From: Desulfosporosinus fructosivorans
GTDB lineage: Bacteria; Bacillota; Desulfitobacteriia; Desulfitobacteriales; Desulfitobacteriaceae
Reading direction: 5' to 3'
Length of the DNA stretch: 64,000 nt
Assembly: GCF_004766045.1 (NCBI RefSeq)
Contig: NZ_SPQQ01000011.1
Span: 62,001-126,000 of the forward strand
Shown piece by piece: positions 41,841-50,751 of the stretch; positions within the stretch are counted from its first letter, which is position 1, and each line of letters starts with the position of its first letter. Both the position numbers and the translations under genes were made by a program. Below the pieces are notes generated by a model. The model was not told the DNA's origin. It worked only from the letters and a program-made list of their open reading frames with translations, and ran no database searches.

Positions 41841-42193
41841 ATGAAAGATCATCTAACCATCAAAAATCTAAGTGTGGCTATCGGAGATCACAACAACAAC
41901 GCCTCAGCATCACTCGTTCTTTATGTGTAGAGCCAGAGGTGTTATTAATGGATGAGCCTTGTTCATCCCTGGATATCCATAATACTAAACTAATTGAAGA
42001 CCTTATCGTGAAGCTGTCCCAGCAGTACACGATTGTCATCGTTACTCATAATTTACAGCAAGCGAAAAGAATTGCCGATTATACAGCCTTTTTTCTGGGG
42101 GGGAGGTTAATAGAAACGAACACTACAGAGGCATTGTTTACAAAACCTCAGGAAGAAGAGACAAAACAATATTTACTGGGGTTATTTGGCTAG
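41841..42193 (+). pseudogene. ABC ATPase (phosphate-importer-like) with an internal deletion
   Basis: The start ATG 41841 gives MKDHLTIKNLSVAIGDH, a normal ATPase beginning. At about 41890 the reading jumps to QQQRLSITRSL, the end of the signature motif, in another frame, followed by LLMDEPCSSLD (Walker B), IVIVTHNLQQA and a PstB-like ending. Walker A and about 120 residues are missing. The rest is an ordinary PstB-type sequence. A single deletion with frameshift explains it; the remnant cannot function. Confidence 0.82.
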
Positions 42194-42233
42194 ATCCGAA
42201 ATCATTCCCCTTCATCCGTAAAAATAAGCTTCA

Positions 42234-42281
42234 CGAACGCAAGCAGCCTCTTCCTGTTTAAGAAGAGGCTACTTGCGTTCG
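42234..42281. terminator. Long hairpin after the ATPase remnant
   Basis: A 20-bp stem with one mismatch (42234-42253 with 42262-42281), 8-base loop. Confidence 0.75.
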
Positions 42282-42593
42282 TATTGATTGAACTTTATTA
42301 CCCCGTGGGGGATTTCATTGATACATGCGACAGAATAAGCTAAGTTTTCACTGGCAGATGCCAGAAGCCGTCTTTTGCCGTAAAATATAAGTCGTGCAAA
42401 CAAACATTTCACGGCCAGTTTATACATCAAAATGAAGTGCATATCAACTGGTTCTACCCATGGATATCGGAGAGTTAACGGTAAAACGTGTAAATTCGCC
42501 AGTTTTAGGGGCTGAGAAAACTGGAAAAGGCGTAAAATTCGCGGTTATGGAGGAAATCATTCGTGTAGTATAATAAACACAAAAGGAGATGAA
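42282..42593 (+). other. Leader region of the homocysteine methyltransferase gene
   Basis: No gene found. A TATAAT lies at about 42569, only 20-25 bases before the start. I looked for a SAM or cobalamin riboswitch and saw no matching conserved core. Confidence 0.35.
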
Positions 42594-43901
42594 ATGATGA
42601 AGAATTTTCTAGATGCCATCCATGAAAGGGTTTTATTATATGATGGTTCTAAAGGTGTTATGCTTCAAAGGAGAGGTTTAAAAGGAAATGAAGCTTCAGA
42701 ATCGTGGAATTTATCAAAACCAGATGAGGTTAAGAATCTATATAATCTATACAAACAAGCAGGATCGGATGTAATTCAAAGCAATACGTTTCCAGGCAAT
42801 AGAATTACACTAGATATGCATAATTTAGGGGATAAAACTTATCAACTTAACTTTGAAGGGGTGAAATTAGCAAAAGAAATTGCAGGTGATGACATTTATG
42901 TTGCCGCTTCAGTGGGTCCAACTGGTATGATTTTAGAACCTGCAGGGGATTTAAGTTTTGATAAAGCCTATAGTATTTTTAAAGAGCAATTAAGGGCAAT
43001 AGAAGATGCAGGTGCAGATATTGTTAATTTTGAAACGTTTTCAGATTTAAATGAATTAAGGGCAGCGATATTGGCTGCTAAAGAAACTACAACGCTTCCG
43101 ATTATTGCGTCAATAACCTTTAATGAAAATAGTAGAACGCTATCAGGTAACTCAGCAGAGGTATGTGCTATTGTGTGCCAATCATTAGGAGTGGCAGTCG
43201 TGGGTGCTAATTGTTCAGGAGGTCCAGATAGTTTAATAGAGCCCATTAAAAAGATGTATTCTGTTACATCAATTCCTCTTACAGTGAAAGCAAATGCTGG
43301 GATGCCTAATTTAGTGAATGGAGAGGCAGTATATGAACAAAAACCAGAACAATTTAGTTCATATACAAAAGAATTTGTAGAGAATGGAGTAAGACTTATT
43401 GGTGGGTGTTGTGGAACGACACCAGAATTTATCAGCGCGATAAAGAAAGAACTAGATAAGATCAAAACTCCAGATTTAGAATTAAAAGCCAGTTCGACAA
43501 TTACCTCTGCCTTTAATCATCTTGTACTTTCTAAAGACAAGGAATACGTGGTTAAAAAACTATCGCTTAAAGAAAATAATGCTGTGGAGATGTTAAAAAA
43601 CGGTGATTTTTACAACTTGATACGAGACTATAAATCAGAAAAAATGGATTACCTTTTAATAGATTTTGCTAACCTGAATGAACCTTTCGACGTCTCGGGA
43701 TTTACTAGCAACATTAGCTTTGTAATTAAAAAACCACTAATCATTAAGTCTGCGTCAACTGAAATTCTCAATAAATTTTTAAGATATTATCCTGGAAAAG
43801 TCGGAGTAGTTTTATCAGATAATACGGAAATATCTCTTTCTCAATTAAAACACTACGGTGCCTTAATTCTTAATGAAGAGTTGGAACCTATAACCAACTG
43901 A
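42594..43901 (+). CDS. Homocysteine S-methyltransferase family protein
   Basis: 435 residues. The first ~290 form the BHMT/MetH-type barrel with the zinc ligands in GANCSGG and GGCCGTTP, and the start LLYDGSKGVMLQRRGL. From about 300 a further ~135-residue domain begins that lacks clear pterin-binding motifs. Two-domain length is unlike single-domain enzymes (about 310) and shorter than MetH N-terminal halves. It may methylate homocysteine from a corrinoid, folate or betaine donor, which would fit the neighbouring betaine operon. The A/T-rich codons differ from the neighbours. Ribosome site AAAAGGAGATG. Confidence 0.85.
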   Translation: MMKNFLDAIHERVLLYDGSKGVMLQRRGLKGNEASESWNLSKPDEVKNLYNLYKQAGSDVIQSNTFPGNRITLDMHNLGDKTYQLNFEGVKLAKEIAGDDIYVAASVGPTGMILEPAGDLSFDKAYSIFKEQLRAIEDAGADIVNFETFSDLNELRAAILAAKETTTLPIIASITFNENSRTLSGNSAEVCAIVCQSLGVAVVGANCSGGPDSLIEPIKKMYSVTSIPLTVKANAGMPNLVNGEAVYEQKPEQFSSYTKEFVENGVRLIGGCCGTTPEFISAIKKELDKIKTPDLELKASSTITSAFNHLVLSKDKEYVVKKLSLKENNAVEMLKNGDFYNLIRDYKSEKMDYLLIDFANLNEPFDVSGFTSNISFVIKKPLIIKSASTEILNKFLRYYPGKVGVVLSDNTEISLSQLKHYGALILNEELEPITN

Positions 43902-43910
43902 TTGCCAGGG

Positions 43911-44132
43911 ATGAATACCATGTACCAACGATTACGTGATTTACGTGAGGACAGGGATTTTACTCAGCAAGAGCTTGCCACCGTGCTGAAGGTAAGCCAA
44001 ACAACCTATTCAAGATATGAAAGCGGTGCCCTTGATATTCCTAATACCTCGTTAATTAAACTTGCTGAATTCTATAAAACGAGTATTGACTATCTGGTGG
44101 GACTGACCAATAATAAAAAACCCTATCGCTAA
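43911..44132 (+). CDS. XRE-family helix-turn-helix protein
   Basis: 73 residues. RLRDLREDRDFTQQELATVL and SQTTYSRYESGALDIPNTSL form a typical Cro/CI helix-turn-helix, followed by ALIKLAEFYKTSIDYLVGLT-type stabilising helix. Starts at 43911 or 43920 are both possible; the frame reaches back to a TTG at 43902, right at the previous gene's stop. It is probably co-transcribed with the methyltransferase gene. Target unknown. Confidence 0.82.
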   Translation: MNTMYQRLRDLREDRDFTQQELATVLKVSQTTYSRYESGALDIPNTSLIKLAEFYKTSIDYLVGLTNNKKPYR

Positions 44133-44260
44133 GTGAAACCCTGAATTTTTCCTTCAAGCTCTCGTATGTCCATGCTAGAAAAAGGTGATATTAGGTAAGT
44201 TCTAACCTTGTAAAGGTAAAGGCTTTGTTCTTTGATTCTATTGATTAGAGGTGGAAAGAC

Positions 44261-44584
44261 ATGGAGTGGAACTATGAAAATGGACGTATTTATAGCACTG
44301 ATGAAAAGGGTGAACTGATGTGTGAGACTACGTTTATCCGAAAAGAAAATGGAGAAGTGAATATTGATTATACCTATGTTAATCCTGTTTTGAGAGGTAA
44401 GGGTGTAGCCGGAAAGATGATGGAAGTAGTTGCAGAGTATTTCAGGAAAGAAGGAATTAAAGCTACAGCCACGTGTTCATATGCTAATATTTGGCTAAAG
44501 CGGCATGAGAAACAGTATCCGGATATTTTATCCGAAGATACGAGTGATCAAGCCGTCGCCTGCAAGATTGATGGAAAACATTAA
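44261..44584 (+). CDS. GNAT-family N-acetyltransferase (YjdJ-like)
   Basis: 107 residues, the size of the short GNAT branch. The acetyl-CoA loop is VNPVLRGKGVAGKMMEVV, with R-G-K-G-V-A matching the Q/RxxGxG/A motif, preceded by YTYV and followed by ATCSYANIWLKRHEKQYPDI. Acceptor unknown. Ribosome site AGAGGTGG eight bases before the ATG. Confidence 0.85.
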   Translation: MEWNYENGRIYSTDEKGELMCETTFIRKENGEVNIDYTYVNPVLRGKGVAGKMMEVVAEYFRKEGIKATATCSYANIWLKRHEKQYPDILSEDTSDQAVACKIDGKH

Positions 44585-44682
44585 CTACTATAAGCAGTTG
44601 TTAGAAATACCTATTGAGTAGAAAATGCCTTCTGGTTAGATTGGAATATTGGTGAGTGTAAACTAGATAATGGGGTAGGATT

Positions 44683-45270
44683 ATGGTAATAAAACCGCTT
44701 AACTATTCGTTTTTCCGACAACCGACGCTTAGTTTAGCTCGTGCTTTGTTGGGGAAATTGCTTGTGAAAGAAACTGAGTTAGGTACGGTCTCGGGATGGA
44801 TCGTAGAAACCGAAGCCTACATTGGACCAGAAGATCGTGCAGCACATGGGTTTGAAAATCGAAGGACTAAAAGAACTGAGGTCATGTTTGGGCCACCTGG
44901 GTACGTCTATACTTATGTTATGCACACCCATTGCCTTATTAACGTGGTTAGTGGAGAGATCGGGTGTCCAGAGGCAGTATTAATTAGAGCTCTAGAACCA
45001 TGTGGCGGAATAGACCTGATGTATCAACGGCGTGGAAACGGGAAAAAAGAACGAGAGCTGACCAATGGGCCGGGAAAGTTAACGAAATACCTGAGTATAG
45101 TTAAGGAAGATTACGGGAGAGCGTTGTTTGAGTATCCACTTTTTATCGCCGAAGGAAAAGAAATGGGATCTATTGCGGTGGGTCCAAGAATAGGGATTCA
45201 TAATAGCGGAGAAGCGGTACACTATCCTTGGCGTTTTTGGGTACAAGATAATCGCTTTGTCTCCAAATAA
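44683..45270 (+). CDS. mpg: DNA-3-methyladenine glycosylase (AAG/MPG type)
   Basis: 195 residues. ARALLGKLLVKETELG, the catalytic Glu in IVETEAYIGPEDRAAH, and the DNA-intercalating region GYVYTYVMHTHCLINVV define the family; NGPGKLTKYL follows. It removes alkylated purines such as 3-methyladenine as the first step of base excision repair. Usual length. The typical YGMH is YVMH here, a mild variation. Confidence 0.92.
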   Translation: MVIKPLNYSFFRQPTLSLARALLGKLLVKETELGTVSGWIVETEAYIGPEDRAAHGFENRRTKRTEVMFGPPGYVYTYVMHTHCLINVVSGEIGCPEAVLIRALEPCGGIDLMYQRRGNGKKERELTNGPGKLTKYLSIVKEDYGRALFEYPLFIAEGKEMGSIAVGPRIGIHNSGEAVHYPWRFWVQDNRFVSK

Positions 45271-45457
45271 TAGGGGGCCTAAGTTCAAAGAAGATTAGTT
45301 CAGAATGGGAAACATTACTTTTCTCTCGACGGGACTCATCAGAGTGAGAAGAAAATCCTCAAGTAATCCAACAGGTCCTTTCCAGTCCGATAAGAAAGAT
45401 TTGAGGCTCTGTGATGGGGAGAACCTCTTGGATGGGATACTTGTAAAATCCCAGAAA

Positions 45458-45503
45458 ATGGAATAAGAAAAGCACTCCGGACAGAGTGCTTTTCTTATTC
45501 CAT
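45458..45503. terminator. 20-bp perfect terminator of the M23 peptidase gene
   Basis: Arms 45458-45477 and 45484-45503 around a 6-base loop. The stop codon of the minus-strand peptidase lies inside the stem. Confidence 0.85.
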
Positions 45504-46367
45504 TTTTCCTACGCAAGAGCCGCGTTGAATCGTTGACGCATCCCTTTCCTTTTGCTCATATACCGGGCGCGGATCAAATTTGGCATAGTTTTTAGCGGGC
45601 TTCGTCTCAATTCCCTCAAAGGAAATGGGCAGTCCTGCCGAGGCAAGGAAGCTTTTGCCATCCTGAATTTGAAAATGGATGTGAGGCTCTGTAGTATTGC
45701 CGGAGTTGCCGCATTGCGCGATGTGCTCGCCGCGCTTTACCTGCCGACCCGCCTTGACCTTAATGCTTTGGGGCAGAAGGTGAGCGATCAAGCTGTACTC
45801 TTTTGCTGCGTGCCTGATTACAATGTAATTGCCACGAATGTCTTTGGCGGTATGGTCTACGGAACCGTTGCCAGAGGTGCGGGAATCAGGGTATTTGTCT
45901 ATTGCTTCCACAACAACTCCGTCAGCCGGGGCTAAGACTTCCCTGCCGTAGCAATAGTAGTTCGGCAAAAGGGCTTTGTCGCCGGAACAGCTTTGACCGT
46001 TGTCATCCAAGATCAAAAAGTCATAGGCGTAGCGCTGGGTCAAAATGCTCCAGGAATGAGAGGTTTTCTTGTCGGGGCCACCGTTGACCGCCGTCCATTG
46101 CCCGCTGAACGGCAGGGAATAGCGTATTGCAGGCTGATAGTTATTTTGATCCGGCAGCCGGAACCCATGGGAAATATAGATATAGGGTATAGCAATCAAC
46201 TGCTGTAAGGCCTGCACAAAAGTCGAGAAAGAGGTGAAAATTTCCACAAAAGCAAACAGCCAGAACAACCAGAGATATTTCCAGATCAGCGTATCCGAAA
46301 AGAACATCGGCAGGCCCAAAAGACCTATATATTTTAGTTTGCTGGATATAGCGACAATTCGATTCAT
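45495..46367 (-). CDS. M23-family metallopeptidase with N-terminal membrane helices
   Basis: 290 residues from the ATG at 46367 (MNRIVAISSKLKYIGLLGLP), chosen for the GGGAGG ribosome site; the frame extends 20 codons upstream without one. Two hydrophobic segments (about 12-35 and 35-60) anchor it. The lysostaphin-like domain shows HSWSILTQRYAYDF (first His and Asp zinc ligands), APADGVV, GNYIVIRH and the final HxH in EPHIHFQIQ. Such enzymes cut peptidoglycan cross-bridges or act as regulators of other hydrolases. Confidence 0.88.
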   Translation of the reverse strand: MNRIVAISSKLKYIGLLGLPMFFSDTLIWKYLWLFWLFAFVEIFTSFSTFVQALQQLIAIPYIYISHGFRLPDQNNYQPAIRYSLPFSGQWTAVNGGPDKKTSHSWSILTQRYAYDFLILDDNGQSCSGDKALLPNYYCYGREVLAPADGVVVEAIDKYPDSRTSGNGSVDHTAKDIRGNYIVIRHAAKEYSLIAHLLPQSIKVKAGRQVKRGEHIAQCGNSGNTTEPHIHFQIQDGKSFLASAGLPISFEGIETKPAKNYAKFDPRPVYEQKERDASTIQRGSCVGKME

Positions 46368-46621
46368 ATAAACCTCCCGGCTGCTTACTTTTAAACGGTA
46401 ATGAAAGCTCAATGATTTTTTACCCATTATAACATACCCTTGTGAATTCAGAGCCTATCTTGAAACAGACAGCGGCGACTATCTGAAGAAAAATCTGCCT
46501 ATGAAATATATATGAAACGCACAACGTGCGCAATGAAGGTATGAGAGTGGATAAATTTGGAACAAAAGAGAAATTTGCCGTTGTATGGAGAATATTAAAA
46601 TAATCAATAGATGTAAATGGA

Positions 46622-46711
46622 ATGGCTAAGATTCTAGTAGTAGATGACCAATATGGTGTCAGTGCCTGCTTCTCGAGACTTTCTCCTCTTACATTAAATT
46701 TACAGTTTTGA
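46622..46711 (+). pseudogene. Spo0F-like response regulator, N-terminal fragment
   Basis: 29 codons: MAKILVVDDQYGV matches the start of Spo0F-type receivers exactly, then the sequence departs from the family and stops. The rest of the receiver, including the phosphorylated Asp, is missing. Confidence 0.6.
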
Positions 46712-47091
46712 AGTATATAATAAACGTTTGTTATGTTATAGTTGCCCCAAACCCACTCCTAATGTGTATTATTTCTTTTTCGCTTCTCTAGCGGAATACC
46801 ATGTGGCCAAGATGTAATAATCTGAAGTGGGGAATACCATAAAGCCGTAGGCTCCAAAGGTATCAAAGGGGATATCGTTTCTATGGTCGATTCGGAAAAA
46901 TATCCTTTCGCGTCATTAGAGTAAATTTATGACTTGAATCATGACAATTTGTTGCATTATTACGCACAGAAGGGTACGACTAATTTATTGGATGTGCAAG
47001 GACAAAGAATCTAACCACAAAGGAAAGTAGCTAAATAACCTATTGTCCGTTAGGGATACTTGCGATATGGTATTTATAGGAAGTGTAAATC
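46712..47091. other. Intergenic region before the MntA/HepT pair
   Basis: No intact gene. Short frames around 46800-46930 look like debris but match nothing that I can name. A ribosome site GGAAG precedes 47092. Confidence 0.3.
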
Positions 47092-47457
47092 ATGAGGGAA
47101 AAGGCTATGGATATATCCTCATACGTCGAAGGAAACAAACTCAAAATTGAACAAGAGGAACGAAGACGTTTAGATTTCTATAAGGAAGCTCGCGAAAAAG
47201 CAGAGAAAGTTGCAAATGCCCTAAGATATTCATTCCCCAATATTGAGGTTTATCTCTTTGGCTCACTGACGACAGATCAGTTTGAATTGGAGTCTGATAT
47301 TGATATAGCTGTCAAAGGATTACTTGAGGAGCATTATTTCAAGGCATATCGGATTGCCGAAGATATTGCAGAACCGATTCCTATTGACTTCATTCAATTC
47401 GAATTTGCTCAGGATTCTATGAGAGAACGCATTGTGAGAGATGGGGTGAGAATATGA
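47092..47457 (+). CDS. mntA: MntA-type nucleotidyltransferase antitoxin
   Basis: 121 residues. The minimal nucleotidyltransferase motif is complete: LFGSLTTDQFELESDIDIAV, with Gly57-Ser58 and the catalytic Asp69 and Asp71. In type VII systems MntA neutralises HepT by attaching AMP to a tyrosine in its active-site motif. The next gene overlaps by 4 bases and carries that motif. An N-terminal helical extension of about 45 residues precedes the domain, slightly longer than in small MntA proteins. Confidence 0.85.
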   Translation: MREKAMDISSYVEGNKLKIEQEERRRLDFYKEAREKAEKVANALRYSFPNIEVYLFGSLTTDQFELESDIDIAVKGLLEEHYFKAYRIAEDIAEPIPIDFIQFEFAQDSMRERIVRDGVRI

Positions 47458-47969
47458 CAGGCAAAGAAAAAAAAAGAGCACAATATAAAAGGCTTATCGT
47501 TGAAATTAAAGAGGATTTAAACGCAACACAAAGGATTGCCAGAGATATTTCTAACATAGTCCGGGTATTAGAGGCGGAGACGGGTTCGGTGCGGGGATCA
47601 GATTTAATGGCTTGTGCGGGGTATTTACATCATTACTTTACGGCCTTTGAGTCGATTTTTGAGCGAATTTCAAGAGCTTTCGATGGAGGACTGGTACAGG
47701 ATGGAGATTACCGTCGAGAGTTGCTACGATCAATGACACTAGAGATTCCAGACCTACGTCCGAGAATTATATCTAAGGATCTAGCAGAGGAATTAGATGA
47801 ATACCGACGTTTTCGCCATATGTTCAGGCATGCCTATGGATCTGAACTACGCTGGCGCAAAATGGAGCCCTTGGCAATGGGTGTAGAAACTTTGACATTG
47901 AATCTTCTGAAGGAACTTTCTGAGTTTCTACGATTTGTAGACAAATTGAGTGATTCTATAGCACGGTAA
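47454..47969 (+). CDS. hepT: HepT-like RNase toxin
   Basis: 171 residues, all helical. The active-site motif R-X4-H-X-Y is present as Arg121-HMFR-His126-A-Tyr128 in FRHMFRHAYG; the Tyr is the residue AMPylated by MntA in the characterised pair. The protein is longer than the classic HepT (about 135-140 residues) and belongs to the larger HepT-like branch. The overlap with mntA indicates a single operon. The strong terminator at 48051 ends it. Confidence 0.82.
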   Translation: MTGKEKKRAQYKRLIVEIKEDLNATQRIARDISNIVRVLEAETGSVRGSDLMACAGYLHHYFTAFESIFERISRAFDGGLVQDGDYRRELLRSMTLEIPDLRPRIISKDLAEELDEYRRFRHMFRHAYGSELRWRKMEPLAMGVETLTLNLLKELSEFLRFVDKLSDSIAR

Positions 47970-48050
47970 TGAGTTAGCGTAGTCATCATCGTTTTCCAAG
48001 GCATCGGTTTAACAAACCGGTGTCTTTAAGTTCGCAACTTAAACCCTGAA

Positions 48051-48103
48051 AACTAATAGACGCTCAAGCCCACATTTGCCTGGGCTTGGAGCGTCTATTA
48101 GTT
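48051..48103 (+). terminator. Terminator of mntA-hepT
   Basis: Arms 48051-48072 and 48081-48103 pair over 22 bp with a single bulge. Confidence 0.8.
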
Positions 48104-48296
48104 CTTAACTAAGGGATACGATTTTGAAGACATGAAAAATGTCTATTTGAAGAGTTTAAAGGCGCCTTAACCGAGCAATACGTACTACAGCAGCTTATAG
48201 CCAGTCTAGAAATAATGTCTTATAGGCAGTCTGGAAATAACGCCTTATTACTGGTCCGCAGAAAAGGCTGTGCAGAAATCGATTGTTCCTTAACTA

Positions 48297-48390
48297 GGAT
48301 CGCTGGAAGGAATGAACATCAACCCTAAACCGGGAGCAGTGTTGGAAGAAGGCGGACCAATTCCTGCGTGGCGTATTTCCAGATTACGTA
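48297..48390 (+). pseudogene. Fragment of a YcdB-domain gene
   Basis: About 90 bases match 54086-54181 in the intact gene at 53064 with only scattered changes (the stretch encoding REQCWQKADQFLRNVFPDY). Sequence on both sides is unrelated, so this is the relic of a second copy. Confidence 0.75.
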
Positions 48391-48623
48391 TGTTATAGGA
48401 AGTTCAACTATTAGAATACCTTCAGAAGAAAAACACTCTATTGATTTGAGTTGCCTAGTGGCGATTCAAATCAATTTGTTATATGGTAATGGGGCGGTGG
48501 CTACGTGTCATATACTGGGATTAAGGAGTTTGGTACATGGAAGGGCGATGTTTTGGTAGCTGCAGGTTGATTTTTCTAGACAGTCGTAATATAAACCTTT
48601 GAATCTGATAATTGCGGAAAGCA
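48391..48623. other. Intergenic debris
   Basis: A 63-codon frame at 48368-48559 runs through the YcdB relic into unknown sequence and has no ribosome site. Nothing else was recognised. Confidence 0.3.
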
Positions 48624-48662
48624 AGAAGCCACCTCGCTTTCGATAGGTTCGAGGTGGCTTCT
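48624..48662. terminator. Terminator of the chemoreceptor gene
   Basis: A 13-bp perfect stem (48624-48636 with 48650-48662), 35 bases beyond the minus-strand stop. Confidence 0.8.
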
Positions 48663-48696
48663 GATAACTATTAAGAGTCTCTACAAGTAAATGATT

Positions 48697-50403
48697 CTAT
48701 ATAGTAAATTTACTGATAATTGTTTGGAGCTCAAATGCCATATTGGATAGACTCTGGGCCGACGAAGTCACCTGTTCCATTGAAGCTGTTTGTTCTTCAA
48801 CCCCAGCAGAGACCGTTTGCGCTTGATCTGCTGTCTCCGAACTTATTAACTCGATTTCACGAACGGAAGTAACTATTTGCTGATTTCCACCTGCAATTTG
48901 TTGTATGGTTCCCGATATCTGTTCCATTTGAGCGGATACGGTTTCAACAAGTTTAGCAATTTCACTGAAGGATTGTCCGGCCACGGTGACAACATCCATC
49001 CCCACTTTTACACTACCTACGCCATCTTCCGTAGCAATGACTGCCGTACCAATATCGCTCTTATTTTGATTAATGAGGGCTTCAATCTGTTTTGTTGCTT
49101 CCCGTGATTGCTCTGCCAATTTTCTAACTTCTTCAGCGACAACCGCAAACCCACGACCTTGTTCTCCTGCCCTAGCTGCTTCAATCGCCGCATTTAGAGC
49201 CAATAAATTGGTTTGGTCAGCAATCCCAGTAATGACTACAATGATATTTCCAATCTTTTCGGAATTCGTTGATAGCTCCGTTATAGACTGTTGTACGCGG
49301 TCTGTTCCTGCGCTAATGATGTTCATTTGTTCAGCCACTCGGTCTAACGCTTTTTGCCCTGCTTGAGTCGTTGTCAATGTATCGACCATTGAACGGGTGA
49401 TTTCAGCAGAGCTGGCCGCGACTTCCTCTGTGCTCGCGGAGATTTCTTCGACAGCAGACGATGTTTCGTTTACAACACCTGCTTGTTTTTCTGTCCCTTG
49501 GGCTACTAGTTCAATAGAAGCCGCTATCAGGGTTGAAGCTTGAGTATTCTGCTCAGCTATGGCAGTTAGCTCTTCTGATGAAGCCGCGACTTGCTCCGAG
49601 GACTGAGAAACATGCAAAACTAGTCCATGTAAATTATTTTTCATTATATTGAAACTAGTGGCTAACTGATCTGTCTCGTCATTTCCTTTGATTAGTAGAT
49701 CGTTAATTGATAAATCGCCCTCGGCTAGTTTATTTGCCATTTTATTAATGGATGTAATCTGACTAGAGATTTTAGTTGAAGTATAGAATCCCATGCTTAA
49801 GGCCAGAACAATTGCAAGAATTGAAACGCCTATCCCAAAATTAGCCATAGTCTTGCCGAAGGATTCTGCTGTCGAAATAGCTTTGTCTGTATTCGCCATC
49901 TCCAACTTCATAAGCTCGTCGAACGTTGATTGCAAACCTTTACGCATTGTTCTTCCGTCTTGAAAAGACAGATTCATCGCCAGGGTGATATCCCCAGCAT
50001 TGTAGGTATCAATGACTTTAAAGCTATTTTGAGTAAATTTATTTTGAGTGTCAGAAATTTGACTTAGCAACTGGCGCTCTTGCCCAGTTGTCATATTACC
50101 TTCAATTGACTTCAGACGCTTTTTGATCTCCTGATCTTTCGCAGCTATTTCTCCACGAAATTCTACGCCCCTTGTTATTAAAAATCCACGCTCATCATTT
50201 GCCTGACCTGTGAAATAAAACTGAACTTGACTTAAGACAGTTATATTATGCTCAGAACTATTTTTCAAGAGATTGTTATACGAATTTTGCACGTGGTTTA
50301 TTCCATAAATAAAAGTAGAGGAAACTAAAATAACCATTAGAGATACAATAATATATCCAGCTAAAATTTTTGTTTTTATTTTCCAGTTCCTAATCCAAAA
50401 CAT
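48697..50403 (-). CDS. Methyl-accepting chemotaxis protein
   Basis: 568 residues. Helix 1 (about 12-32), an all-helical periplasmic-type sensor of about 155 residues (CHASE3/4HB-like, with TGQANDERGFLITRG), helix 2 (about 188-208), a HAMP domain, and the long cytoplasmic coiled coil with the invariant tip IADQTNLLALNAAIEAARAG. It controls flagellar motors through CheA/CheW. No other chemotaxis gene lies nearby, so it is an orphan receptor. The DERGFL segment is typical for ligand-binding 4HB domains. The ligand is unknown. Confidence 0.93.
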   Translation of the reverse strand: MFWIRNWKIKTKILAGYIIVSLMVILVSSTFIYGINHVQNSYNNLLKNSSEHNITVLSQVQFYFTGQANDERGFLITRGVEFRGEIAAKDQEIKKRLKSIEGNMTTGQERQLLSQISDTQNKFTQNSFKVIDTYNAGDITLAMNLSFQDGRTMRKGLQSTFDELMKLEMANTDKAISTAESFGKTMANFGIGVSILAIVLALSMGFYTSTKISSQITSINKMANKLAEGDLSINDLLIKGNDETDQLATSFNIMKNNLHGLVLHVSQSSEQVAASSEELTAIAEQNTQASTLIAASIELVAQGTEKQAGVVNETSSAVEEISASTEEVAASSAEITRSMVDTLTTTQAGQKALDRVAEQMNIISAGTDRVQQSITELSTNSEKIGNIIVVITGIADQTNLLALNAAIEAARAGEQGRGFAVVAEEVRKLAEQSREATKQIEALINQNKSDIGTAVIATEDGVGSVKVGMDVVTVAGQSFSEIAKLVETVSAQMEQISGTIQQIAGGNQQIVTSVREIELISSETADQAQTVSAGVEEQTASMEQVTSSAQSLSNMAFELQTIISKFTI

Positions 50404-50613
50404 TCTAAACGACTCCTTTATTAATGACTTAAACTTTGGTTTTCAATTCCGTACTAAATATTATTTTATTTCACAATGTTAGGGTATTCCAATGGGTATA
50501 GTGAACAGTTCTGCCACTAACGTACTCAATAATATCCCCTAAAAGTAGTTAGTTTCTATGGATATTCGACATTAATCTCTATAAACCTTTTATTTATACA
50601 AACGGGGACACAG

Positions 50614-50751
50614 GGGGACAGGTACATCGTCCTCATGATAACATCTATTTTCTTATCTGGGTGAGGGATGGATTTCGAAATCACAATAGTAAGGAAGAAC
50701 GGAATATCAATGAGAGTGATTGACAGAACGAGGGACAAGGTGCCTGTCCCC
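50614..50751. mobile_element. Possible 138-bp miniature inverted-repeat element
   Basis: The left end at 50614-50634 (GGGGACAGGTACATCGTCCT...) and the complement of the right end at 50730-50751 (GGGGACAGGCACCTTGTCCC...) agree at most of about 21 positions. Such GGGGACAGG termini are common in non-autonomous repeats of Firmicutes. No target duplication was recognised. The right half supplies the first codons of the next open frame. Confidence 0.55.

Noticed and set aside
42282..42593. SAM or cobalamin riboswitch before the homocysteine methyltransferase
   Set aside because: None of the conserved core sequences could be found.
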